From: Nitrospiraceae bacterium
Lineage (GTDB): Bacteria > Nitrospirota > Thermodesulfovibrionia > Thermodesulfovibrionales > UBA9159
Length of the DNA: 8,665 bases
Direction of reading: 5' to 3'
Assembly: GCA_003453735.1 (NCBI GenBank)
Contig: DMNE01000398.1
Coordinates: 4,427-13,091, forward strand
The notes under the pieces were generated by a model. The model saw nothing but the letters and a program-made list of their open reading frames with translations. It was not told where the DNA came from and did no database searches. The position numbers were made by a program, and so were the translations under genes. Positions 1-5,466 of this stretch are shown here, one piece after another; within the stretch, counting starts at the first letter, position 1, and each line of letters begins with the position of its first letter.

Positions 1-401
1 TCTGTCGTCCAGGAGAGGACGTCAGTGATGCTCCCACGTATAATTGCCGTGAGGAAGCGTTTCACTTCATTGATAGACGCAATATCATCCTGCGTAACCA
101 CGCCAAAGACCTCGGAAACTTCCTGAATGGCAGTCTTGACACCAGCATTTACCAGCAGACGAGGGCCGTTAGTGTTAGCAACAGTTGGTGAACATTCATA
201 CGCTATTTGGTAAGCGTGAGTCAGATTATGACATTTAAGGTATTCGATTACGAATCTTTTGTGTTCGTATTTAAGGGATTGGAAGGATTCACATTCGGAA
301 AGCCGTTCCAGGACCTCAGGAGCAATAGGAGTCGTCTTGCGGGAAGGGATCAGAGAGGGCGTTTCTTTCGGAGTAAGCTGTCTGTTCTTTCTTATCGCCG
401 T
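1..401 (-). CDS. Phage terminase small subunit, 5' part only (left window edge truncates it)
   Basis: The small terminase subunit recognises phage DNA and recruits the large subunit (ATPase/nuclease) for packaging. About 133 codons are visible. A basic N-terminal arm (AIRKNRQLTPKE) is followed by a Terminase_2-like helix-turn-helix core: KRFVIEYLKCHNLTHAYQIA, then a segment ending GPRLLVNAGVKTAIQEV, then a helical stretch ending ITDVLSW. This succession is typical of the family. The frame has no ATG, GTG or TTG between its upstream TAG stop and the conserved core. A strong AGGAGG lies at 406-411, followed after 4 bases by ACG (399-401) and after 10 by ATA (393-395). The start given is the ACG, because ATG-GCG-ATA-AGA-AAG would be a natural beginning and ACG is one transition from ATG. 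The gene may therefore use a rare start, be silenced, or carry a sequence error. It points away from the tRNA gene, consistent with lying inside an element integrated there. Family assignment is confident; functionality is uncertain. Confidence 0.8.
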
Positions 402-405
402 GATT

Positions 406-411
406 CCTCCT
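406..411 (-). promoter_or_regulatory. Strong Shine-Dalgarno (AGGAGG) without a canonical start codon
   Basis: AGGAGG on the minus strand sits just before the terminase small-subunit frame. It is the only strong ribosome binding site near that frame and marks where translation should begin, 4 bases before ACG or 10 before ATA. No ATG, GTG or TTG in the right frame lies within reach. Confidence 0.6.
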
Positions 412-549
412 CTATGATTATTCAGACAAGGCGGAGTCTATCCTATCCCATTCGATTAAATACGGTTTTGCCTTAGTTACGATTAGCCTCGCAGACAGAC
501 TCCTATCAATAAGAGAGTTCAATTCCCTACAATCCCTATACGGCGCTTT

Positions 550-571
550 GTGGACGGTTTGTGGACGGTTT
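550..571. repeat. Tandem 11-bp repeat matching the tRNA-Ala 3' end (candidate att or arm-type sites)
   Basis: GTGGACGGTTT occurs twice head-to-tail at 550-560 and 561-571. Its first nine bases, GTGGACGGT, recur at 621-629, where they are the complement of the last eight bases of the tRNA-Ala gene plus one flanking base. Copies of a tRNA 3' end next to the tRNA gene, with a phage gene beyond, are the usual trace of tyrosine-recombinase integration. The 11-base phasing (about one helical turn) would also suit integrase arm-binding sites. No integrase gene is visible here. The surrounding stretch 402-621 is AT-rich and shows no other gene. Confidence 0.5.
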
Positions 572-621
572 TTAGATGTTTTTGGTGAGCGTAACTTACT
601 GTAATTTAATAAAAAAGAAAG

Positions 622-694
622 TGGACGGTAGGGGATTCGAACCCCCGACTTCCACGTTGCGAACGTGGCGCTCTCCCAGCTGAGCTAACCGCCC
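622..694 (-). tRNA. tRNA-Ala, anticodon CGC
   Basis: Read on the minus strand, the 73 bases fold as a standard cloverleaf. The acceptor stem pairs GGGCGGT with ACCGTCC and includes the G3-U70 wobble that is the alanine identity element. The D-stem pairs GCTC with GAGC, and the anticodon stem pairs CCACG with CGTGG around the loop TTCGCAA (anticodon CGC at 659-661, reading GCG). The variable loop has 5 bases and the T-arm contains TTCGAAT. The discriminator base is A73. The 3' CCA is not encoded, so it must be added after transcription. A T-rich tract follows at 620-605. The 3' end is repeated at 550-569, suggesting use as an integration site. Confidence 0.97.
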
Positions 695-735
695 ATATGT
701 GACGCATTGCGAAAAAACACCGTGGAACTATCCCT

Positions 736-764
736 ATTTTACCGTGAACGGCCTAAAATTTCCA
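736..764 (-). promoter_or_regulatory. Candidate sigma70 promoter of the tRNA-Ala gene
   Basis: On the minus strand, a -35-like TGGAAA (759-764) is followed after 17 bases by a -10-like TAAAAT (736-741). Transcription would start near 729, about 35 bases ahead of the mature tRNA 5' end at 694, a normal leader length. The -35 matches four of six consensus bases and the -10 five of six. Confidence 0.5.
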
Positions 765-1075
765 TTTTTCCTTATCAGTGACATCCTCCTGCCAAACTGC
801 TGTTGCAGTTATGATGGCGGTTTCCCTTTGGGAACAGCACTGGCTTGAATACGGCACAGGCGAAGTTGAGTCCCCGCGGGGACAGACCGTACCATGCTCA
901 TGAGAAATCAATTACGGCGGCTTGATAAAAATAGTTTTATTTTCTACTGGAAACCGGTCTTCTGGCATAGGTCTTACTGCACATCTCCGCCGGAGGTGCA
1001 CCCCTGAATGCGACTCCTCTGAGCGTTGAAATTTTCTTCACCTTTCCGTGATAATATGATGAACTGGATATGTAC
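765..1075. other. Non-coding stretch with small inverted repeats; no gene recognised
   Basis: No frame here combines a plausible start, ribosome binding site and protein-like composition. Visible structure includes a hairpin AACTGC-TGTT-GCAGTT (795-810), a hairpin TTCCC-TTT-GGGAA (822-834), a perfect 14-bp palindrome GTCCCCGCGGGGAC (870-883), an AT-rich hairpin AAAATA-GTTT-TATTTT (928-943), and an imperfect inverted repeat pairing TGCAC with GTGCA around 978-1000. None is followed by a run of T that would make a convincing terminator. The stretch may be decayed DNA between the tRNA gene and degP. Confidence 0.4.
870..883. repeat. Perfect 14-bp GC-rich palindrome
   Basis: GTCCCCGCGGGGAC is its own reverse complement. 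It lies about 430 bases upstream of degP, before the predicted degP promoter, and on the far side of the tRNA promoter. A dimeric regulator could bind such a site, but position and isolation give no clear target. It has no T-tract and is unlikely to be a terminator. Confidence 0.35.
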
Positions 1076-1104
1076 TTGACTCCAGTAGCCTCTGTATATA
1101 GTAT
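1076..1104 (+). promoter_or_regulatory. Candidate sigma70 promoter upstream of degP
   Basis: A -35-like TTGACT (1076-1081, five of six) is followed either after 17 bases by TAGTAT (1099-1104, four of six) or after 15 bases by TATAGT (1097-1102, five of six). The start would fall near 1110, giving a leader of roughly 200 nt ahead of the degP ATG. It is the best sigma70-like pair I see upstream of degP. DegP genes are often under envelope-stress sigma factors, and such a site could also exist without my recognising it. Confidence 0.4.
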
Positions 1105-1274
1105 TAATAGCATTATTTGTGATCGAAGACTACCCGTTGAAGTCCTGGAATTTGGAAAACGTTTTGCCACAGAGCATGCGTATAGCAGTACTTGCTAGCT
1201 TTACGCTGCCCTGAAGTCTCAAAATGATTTTCGTATGCACGGCGCCACGACTTGCAAAATAACTCGTTTTTATC

Positions 1275-1306
1275 GATGCAAATACAGCGTGATATGCATC
1301 AGGAGG
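1275..1306 (+). promoter_or_regulatory. Hairpin abutting the degP Shine-Dalgarno
   Basis: GATGCA (1275-1280) pairs with TGCATC (1295-1300). One A-A mismatch and two further A-T pairs extend the stem inward. AGGAGG (1301-1306) follows directly, then 6 bases, then the ATG at 1313. The ribosome binding site supports the 1313 start over an in-frame ATG at 1235. The hairpin ends exactly where the ribosome must bind, so it could affect access or mRNA stability, but it does not itself cover the Shine-Dalgarno. Confidence 0.45.
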
Positions 1307-1312
1307 ATATTG

Positions 1313-2776
1313 ATGAAACTGAAGAGCTCTCTCGTCTTTCCAAAAACCGTTGCTCTCCTCGTCATGATTGCCGAAATCGTTCTATTGTCGAGCTTCAGCT
1401 TTCACACAAAAGCGTACGCTGAAGAACCGGCTATATCAAAAAATGCCGTTGAGATACTCTCAAAAATCTCTCAGGCAATGGTTGAGATAGTGGCGGCGGC
1501 TAAACCAGGAGTAGTAAATATATCATCAACGCAGCGGATAAAGACTCCGGGGGTACCATCCCCGTTTTTCAATGACCCATTATTCAGGAAATTTTTTGGG
1601 GACGAGTTTGGGTATCTCGACAGGCCGAGGGAGTACACGCAGGCAAGTCTTGGTTCAGGAGTCATTGTGGATAAAGACGGTTATATTCTTACCAATAATC
1701 ATGTCGTACAGAATGCTGACGAGATAAAAGTAAAACTATCCGACAAAAGAGAGTTTAAAGGGAGAGTCATCGGCGCAGATTCTAAGACCGACCTTGCCGT
1801 TATCAAGATAGATTCCAATAACCTCCCTGCGATGAAATTTGGAGACTCTGACAGGCTGAAAGTAGGCGAAACTGTAATAGCGATCGGGAATCCCTACGGA
1901 TTGAGTCAGACAGTCACATCAGGGATAGTGAGCGCAACGGGGCGCGCGAATGTGGGTATCGCAGATTACGAGGACTTTATCCAGACCGATGCAGCGATTA
2001 ATCCCGGAAATTCAGGGGGCGCATTGGTGAATGTAAGAGGCCAACTCATTGGGATTAACACAGCGATATTCAGCACGTCTGGGGGTTATCAGGGAATCGG
2101 CTTTGCCATACCCAGCAGTATGGCAAAGGCGGTAATGGAAAACCTCATTAAAAAGGGAAAGGTCGTCAGGGGATGGATGGGGCTGTCTGTGCAGCCGGTA
2201 ACGCCCGATCTCGCAAAACAATTCAAGATTACTGAAGAAACGGGTGCACTTGTCAACGATGTTACTGAAAACGGCCCTGCTGAAAAGGGGGGAATAAGGA
2301 GAGGTGACGTTATTGTCGCGTTTAACGGCAAAGAGATCGATGAGCCTTCAAACCTCAGGAGCATAATTGCCAATACACCCCCGGGCAAAGTGGTAACAGT
2401 GAAAATCCTTCGCGCGGGCAGACCTCATGCCATGAACATTACCATTGCCGAGCTGCCTGCGGACAGGAAGCAGCTGTCCGGAGAATTGGATAATCTCCTC
2501 AAAGGAGTGCATGTCCAGAGTATCACGCCTGAATTACAGACAAGCCTTGCTATTCCAAAACAGATGACCGGCGTTGTCATTAGCAGCGTGGATGAGGACA
2601 GCCCCGCCAACGAGTTCCTGGCAAAAAATGACGTAATACTTGAAGTTGACAGGAAAAGAATACAGTCGACGAAGGATTACGAGGCGGTGGTTTCTCAGAT
2701 TACCTCTGATCAGAATGCACTGCTTCTGATATTCAGGAACGGTGCGACTATCTATCTAACTCTTTCGCCCCGATAA
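1313..2776 (+). CDS. degP: Do-family periplasmic serine endoprotease (DegP/DegQ/MucD type)
   Basis: Envelope protein-quality-control protease and chaperone that degrades misfolded periplasmic proteins. The protein has 487 residues, close to the usual Do-family length. A Sec signal peptide (basic start, hydrophobic core about 12-30) ends in AYA with likely cleavage after Ala36. The trypsin-like domain carries the catalytic triad His130 (TNNHVV), Asp160 (DLAVIKI) and Ser234 (GNSGGAL), all intact. The LA-loop region around 78-110 is rich in Phe and Pro (SPFFNDPLFRKFFG). Two PDZ domains follow, at about 278-375 and 385-487, so it is of DegP/DegQ/MucD rather than DegS type. The start is set by AGGAGG six bases upstream. 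An in-frame ATG 26 codons earlier lacks a ribosome binding site and would put a non-signal extension before the signal peptide. The gene is apparently monocistronic, facing the deaD operon tail-to-tail. DegP and DegQ cannot be separated from sequence alone. Confidence 0.95.
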   Translation: MKLKSSLVFPKTVALLVMIAEIVLLSSFSFHTKAYAEEPAISKNAVEILSKISQAMVEIVAAAKPGVVNISSTQRIKTPGVPSPFFNDPLFRKFFGDEFGYLDRPREYTQASLGSGVIVDKDGYILTNNHVVQNADEIKVKLSDKREFKGRVIGADSKTDLAVIKIDSNNLPAMKFGDSDRLKVGETVIAIGNPYGLSQTVTSGIVSATGRANVGIADYEDFIQTDAAINPGNSGGALVNVRGQLIGINTAIFSTSGGYQGIGFAIPSSMAKAVMENLIKKGKVVRGWMGLSVQPVTPDLAKQFKITEETGALVNDVTENGPAEKGGIRRGDVIVAFNGKEIDEPSNLRSIIANTPPGKVVTVKILRAGRPHAMNITIAELPADRKQLSGELDNLLKGVHVQSITPELQTSLAIPKQMTGVVISSVDEDSPANEFLAKNDVILEVDRKRIQSTKDYEAVVSQITSDQNALLLIFRNGATIYLTLSPR

Positions 2777-2829
2777 AGAATCGTAGGCCCGCTTCACCTG
2801 CTCTGTTGAAGATTCAGCGGCGCGGGATC

Positions 2830-2849
2830 AAAAATTGGTTTGTGGAACC
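2830..2849 (-). terminator. Weak candidate terminator after deaD
   Basis: In the 101-base gap between the convergent degP and deaD genes, the minus strand reads GGTT-CCACA-AACC then AATTTTT. The stem has only four pairs, so this is at best a weak intrinsic terminator for the helicase operon. A second small hairpin (ATCGC with GCGAT, 2854-2867) lies closer to the deaD stop codon and has no T-run of its own. No clear plus-strand terminator was seen for degP. Confidence 0.25.
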
Positions 2850-2877
2850 CAGCATCGCCAAAGCGATCGTGACCGGG

Positions 2878-4461
2878 CTATTTCTTCGTGGCCCTCTCTT
2901 TGGCGTGCTGCACCCGAACCCTCCTGCCGTGCATCACCATGTCATTGATGGCGCTGATGACCTTGTCAGCAAGTTCCGCCGGCACTTCTACAAAACTGAA
3001 TGTATCAAAGAGTGCAATATTTCCAATCTTCTTCGCCGGGATGTCGGCCTCCGCTGAGATAGATTTGAGGATATCACCCACTTTTATTTTGTCTTTTCGA
3101 CCGATAGTCATGAAGAGCCGCACAAAGCCAGACCGGTAAGTCGGCTGCGCCACGGCACGTTCCTCTATATCATCGACCTCATCGTCTCCCAAGACCATGC
3201 TAAGGGCCGCAGCAGCAATATCCTGTTGGGAATATTTGGAGAAAAGATCTTCTGCCAACGGAAGATATTCGGTATGCTTTCTTTCCGCGATCACATCCTC
3301 AATCTCAGCCACGATCTCCTCTTGTCTGGCCCGTCTCACCTCGTCCTTGGTCGGCAACCTGGCCTTGTCTATCCTTGTCTTTGCAGTTCTTTCGATGAGC
3401 CTCAACTGCCGGTACTCCCGCGGGGTAACAAAGGTTAAGGCTATGCCCGATTTCCCCGCTCTCCCCGTCCTTCCAATCCTGTGGATATACCCGTCTGGAT
3501 CTTGCGGGATACTGTAATTGATGACATGGGAGACATCAGGAATGTCCAGTCCCCGAGCGGCAACGTCTGTGGCAACAAGGATATCGATATCTCCTCTTTT
3601 GAATTTTCCCATAATCTCATCCCTGTGAGACTGGGTAAAATCGCCGTGAATTGCACCGGCATAATATCCCATCTTCTGCAATTTCCCCGATACGTCATCC
3701 ACTTCCCTTTTGGTGTGGCAGAAGACCAGAGTCAACGAAGGAGCCTCCACATCGAGCACTCGTGTAAGCGCCTTTATCTTATCCTCTTCCCTCACCTCAT
3801 AGAAGACCTGCTTAATCTTCAGGACAACCATATCAGCCGTATTGACACGGACATTCTTAGCGTCGCGCATATATTTCGTCGCGATCTTACGAATCTCAGC
3901 AGGCATTGTTGCAGAAAAGAGCATTGTCTGCCTTTCCTCAGGGATCTCTTTCAGTATCTTTTCGATATCCTCGATAAATCCCATATTGAGCATCTCATCG
4001 GCTTCATCAAGGACAACGGTCTTGATTCCTTTGAGGACAAGAGTTTTCCGTTGGATATGGTCTATTACACGGCCCGGCGTTCCAACGACGACATCAACGC
4101 CCTTCTTGAGACTCCATATCTGTCTTTCGATGGACTGACCGCCATAAATCGGTACAGAAAGCACCCCCTTGTTCTGGCCAATTTTGTTCAGCTCCTGGGC
4201 CACTTGAACTGCAAGCTCACGCGTCGGCACCAGGACAAAAGCATAAGGGGTCTTACCTCTCTTACCCTTCTCGATGATAGGGATGCCAAAAGCAGCGGTC
4301 TTGCCTGTACCGGTCTGTGCCTGACCAACGATATCCCGTCCCTCCAAAGCGGGAGGAATTGCGATCTTCTGTATGGGCGTGGGCTCTTCAAAGCCCATAT
4401 CGGACAGAGAACCCAAGACCGCGTCGGATATTCCAAACTCATAAAACTTCTGGTATGTCAA
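2878..4461 (-). CDS. deaD: DEAD-box ATP-dependent RNA helicase, CsdA/DeaD type with DbpA-like RNA-binding domain
   Basis: ATP-driven RNA helicase of the cytoplasm. This family unwinds structured mRNA and assists ribosome assembly, especially in the cold. The 527-residue protein shows all core motifs: Q motif (about 24-31, PTPIQ), motif I AQTGTGKT (48-55), Ia PTRELA (79-84), Ib TPGR (128-131), II DEAD (152-155), III SAT (183-185), V ATDVAARGLD (297-306) and VI HRIGRTGR (327-334). A charged helical linker leads to a DbpA-type RNA-binding fold at about 446-518 (RLFMTIGRKDKIKVGDIL onward) and a short basic tail. It lacks the long RGG tail of E. coli CsdA. Translation starts at TTG, supported by GGGAG five bases upstream; no in-frame ATG fits as well. 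It lies 102 bases after rpsU on the same strand with no strong terminator between, so it is probably the third gene of the same operon. Confidence 0.95.
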   Translation of the reverse strand: MTYQKFYEFGISDAVLGSLSDMGFEEPTPIQKIAIPPALEGRDIVGQAQTGTGKTAAFGIPIIEKGKRGKTPYAFVLVPTRELAVQVAQELNKIGQNKGVLSVPIYGGQSIERQIWSLKKGVDVVVGTPGRVIDHIQRKTLVLKGIKTVVLDEADEMLNMGFIEDIEKILKEIPEERQTMLFSATMPAEIRKIATKYMRDAKNVRVNTADMVVLKIKQVFYEVREEDKIKALTRVLDVEAPSLTLVFCHTKREVDDVSGKLQKMGYYAGAIHGDFTQSHRDEIMGKFKRGDIDILVATDVAARGLDIPDVSHVINYSIPQDPDGYIHRIGRTGRAGKSGIALTFVTPREYRQLRLIERTAKTRIDKARLPTKDEVRRARQEEIVAEIEDVIAERKHTEYLPLAEDLFSKYSQQDIAAAALSMVLGDDEVDDIEERAVAQPTYRSGFVRLFMTIGRKDKIKVGDILKSISAEADIPAKKIGNIALFDTFSFVEVPAELADKVISAINDMVMHGRRVRVQHAKERATKK

Positions 4462-4563
4462 AGATTCTCCCTTTTATCCCTCATGCTCAAAACGCAGAAG
4501 GACCTTGTGAAGGTTGCTTGAGTGAATCGTAGAAGAAAAACTCAGGGTAGTGGTCTCGGCAAG

Positions 4564-4770
4564 CTACGTATTTGACCTATTCTGACTTTTCAACCTAAAG
4601 CTTTTGCGCCTTCTCTTCTGTGCCTCCCTCTGTTTCCTTCTCGTTTTGACAGAGGGTTTCTCGTAGAACCGCCTCTCCTTTAAATCCCTAAGCAGGCCGT
4701 CTCTCTGGAGTTTTCGTTTAAGGAGCTTTATCGCGCCTTCAACATCATTACCGCTTACCTTTATCTCCAA
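4564..4770 (-). CDS. rpsU: 30S ribosomal protein S21
   Basis: Small basic protein of the 30S platform near the 16S rRNA 3' end, involved in translation initiation. The 68 residues match the family (about 58-71) and show its signature: N-terminal EIKV, the helix ending LLKRKLQRDGLL, RRFYEKPSVKTRRKQREAQK, and an arginine/lysine-rich tail. Translation starts at TTG (4768-4770), which overlaps the end of the upstream RRM gene by 10 bases. The candidate ribosome binding site, AAGGA at 4781-4785, lies inside the end of that gene's coding sequence. This arrangement suggests translational coupling. An RRM gene directly before rpsU is also known from cyanobacteria, where the pair responds to cold. Confidence 0.96.
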   Translation of the reverse strand: MEIKVSGNDVEGAIKLLKRKLQRDGLLRDLKERRFYEKPSVKTRRKQREAQKRRRKSFRLKSQNRSNT

Positions 4771-5084
4771 TTGCCTGAATTCCTTCCGCCTCTGTCAAAC
4801 CCTCTCCTCCCGCTGCCGCCGGTTCTAGGTCTGTCTGTTTGAGGCCGTGCTTCATTTACGGTAAGCGTTCTGTCCTGCAGAGAGGTGCCATTGAGGCTTG
4901 CAATTGCCTTTTCAGCGTCGGTATCAGATACCATCTCAACAAAACCGAATCCTTTTGAACGTCCGGTTGCTCCGTCGGTTATGATCTTGACCGATTCGAC
5001 TTCTCCAATTCCGGCAAACAGCCCTCGTAAAGTTTCTTCGTCCACCTTGTACGAAAGATTGCCGACATACAGCCTTTTACTCAT
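4761..5084 (-). CDS. Small RRM-domain RNA-binding protein with Gly/Arg-rich tail
   Basis: Cytoplasmic single-RRM protein of 107 residues, comparable to bacterial glycine-rich RNA-binding (Rbp) proteins. RNP2 is LYVGNL (5-10) and RNP1 is KGFGFVEM (44-51), with the aromatic residues that stack on RNA present (Tyr6, Phe46, Phe48). The RRM spans about 4-80. The tail (about 82-107) is rich in Gly, Arg and Asn (GRRGFDRGGRNSGNW). ATG start with a strong AGGAGGG eight bases upstream. It is the first gene of the probable RRM-rpsU-deaD operon, following a sigma70-like promoter and a long leader. Its RNA target is unknown. In cyanobacteria, homologues of this type are cold-induced and linked to rpsU; a similar role here is inference. 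Confidence 0.93.
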   Translation of the reverse strand: MSKRLYVGNLSYKVDEETLRGLFAGIGEVESVKIITDGATGRSKGFGFVEMVSDTDAEKAIASLNGTSLQDRTLTVNEARPQTDRPRTGGSGRRGFDRGGRNSGNWR

Positions 5085-5236
5085 CTTCTGTTCCCTCCTA
5101 GGTACATATATTCCATTTATGAATGGTCTCTTGCTGATCTAAAGCTTTTCACCCTGAACTCAACCTTTGAGGAAGAAAGAGGGAAAGGCTACATTACACT
5201 CATTTCATAGCCTCAAGCAGTTAAAAGCTTCAAAGT
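5085..5236 (-). ncRNA. Structured 5' leader of the RRM-rpsU-deaD operon (candidate cis-acting RNA switch)
   Basis: The leader runs from the predicted transcription start (near 5236) to the RRM start codon, about 150 nt. By-eye pairings on the minus strand: P1 joins 5223-5234 to 5138-5149 (12 consecutive pairs, two G-U, core AAGCUUUU with AAAAGCUU), extended inward past one mismatch to 5220/5152. Inside it, P2 pairs AGGCUA (5213-5208) with UAGCCU (5191-5186), and P3 is CUCAA-AGG-UUGAG (5171-5159). The linker between P2 and P3 is pyrimidine-rich, and its UUCCCUCUU (5185-5177) can pair over nine positions (one G-U) with the Shine-Dalgarno AGGAGGGAA (5099-5091). P4 is a hairpin CCAUU-CAUA-AAUGG (5126-5113). 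The layout suggests reversible masking of the ribosome binding site, perhaps by temperature. No known riboswitch family was recognised. Confidence 0.5.
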
Positions 5237-5242
5237 CACGTT

Positions 5243-5271
5243 ACTATGACACACACAAACGAAAATGTCAA
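5243..5271 (-). promoter_or_regulatory. Sigma70 promoter of the RRM-rpsU-deaD operon
   Basis: On the minus strand a perfect -35 TTGACA (5266-5271) is followed after exactly 17 bases by CATAGT (5243-5248, four of six). Transcription would start near 5236. It is the strongest promoter-like pair I noticed in the window. It lies between purL and the RRM gene, so the operon need not depend on readthrough from purL. The 195 bases between the purL stop and this promoter (5272-5466) show no gene and no clear intrinsic terminator. Confidence 0.7.
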
Positions 5272-5466
5272 TACGTCCTGCAAGCAAAATAGTTTGCCCC
5301 CTAGTCTAGCGAAGCGTTGCCGAAAATATGTCTAAAAGTCTCATTTACTTGAGTGACATACAGAGAGAATGAAATACAATGGGAAAATATCTACGATTGA
5401 CTTCGCCTGTTCCACGTGAGGGCCTGCGCCTGGAGACGTCAGATGCATCAAGGCTCAGAATTATCT

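Noticed and set aside
207..476. 89-codon plus-strand frame at the left edge
   Set aside because: It is opposite the terminase small-subunit frame, which has a recognisable family core. The plus-strand product is not protein-like.
778..903. 41-codon plus-strand frame (GTG start), containing two Met codons and ending at a TGA
   Set aside because: There is no ribosome binding site and no recognisable family. It is too short to support as a gene, so it is mentioned only as a possible remnant.
1156..1165. 10-bp palindrome AAAACGTTTT in the degP leader
   Set aside because: Short AT-rich palindromes are common by chance. It lies downstream of the predicted start, and I see no partner site.
937..1170. 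77-codon minus-strand open frame between the tRNA gene and degP
   Set aside because: It has a GTG start without a ribosome binding site, and its serine- and arginine-rich sequence resembles no family. It also overlaps the region of the degP promoter and leader.
1235..1312. Upstream in-frame ATG for degP giving a 26-residue extension
   Set aside because: It has no ribosome binding site, the extension has an odd Cys/Arg-rich composition, and it would bury the signal peptide. The ATG at 1313 has AGGAGG at good spacing.
4502..4514. Inverted repeat ACCTT-CAC-AAGGT (minus) in the gap between rpsU and deaD, considered as a terminator
   Set aside because: The stem has only five pairs and no T-run follows, so it does not support separating deaD from the operon.
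3481..4521. Long plus-strand open frame of 346 codons opposite deaD
   Set aside because: It lies almost wholly antisense to a clearly coding helicase gene with every motif intact. Its sequence is not protein-like and no ribosome binding site was found.
5341..5448. 35-codon minus-strand ORF (ATG at 5448) between purL and the RRM operon promoter
   Set aside because: No Shine-Dalgarno precedes it, it matches no known family, and its length is within chance expectation for a gap of this size.
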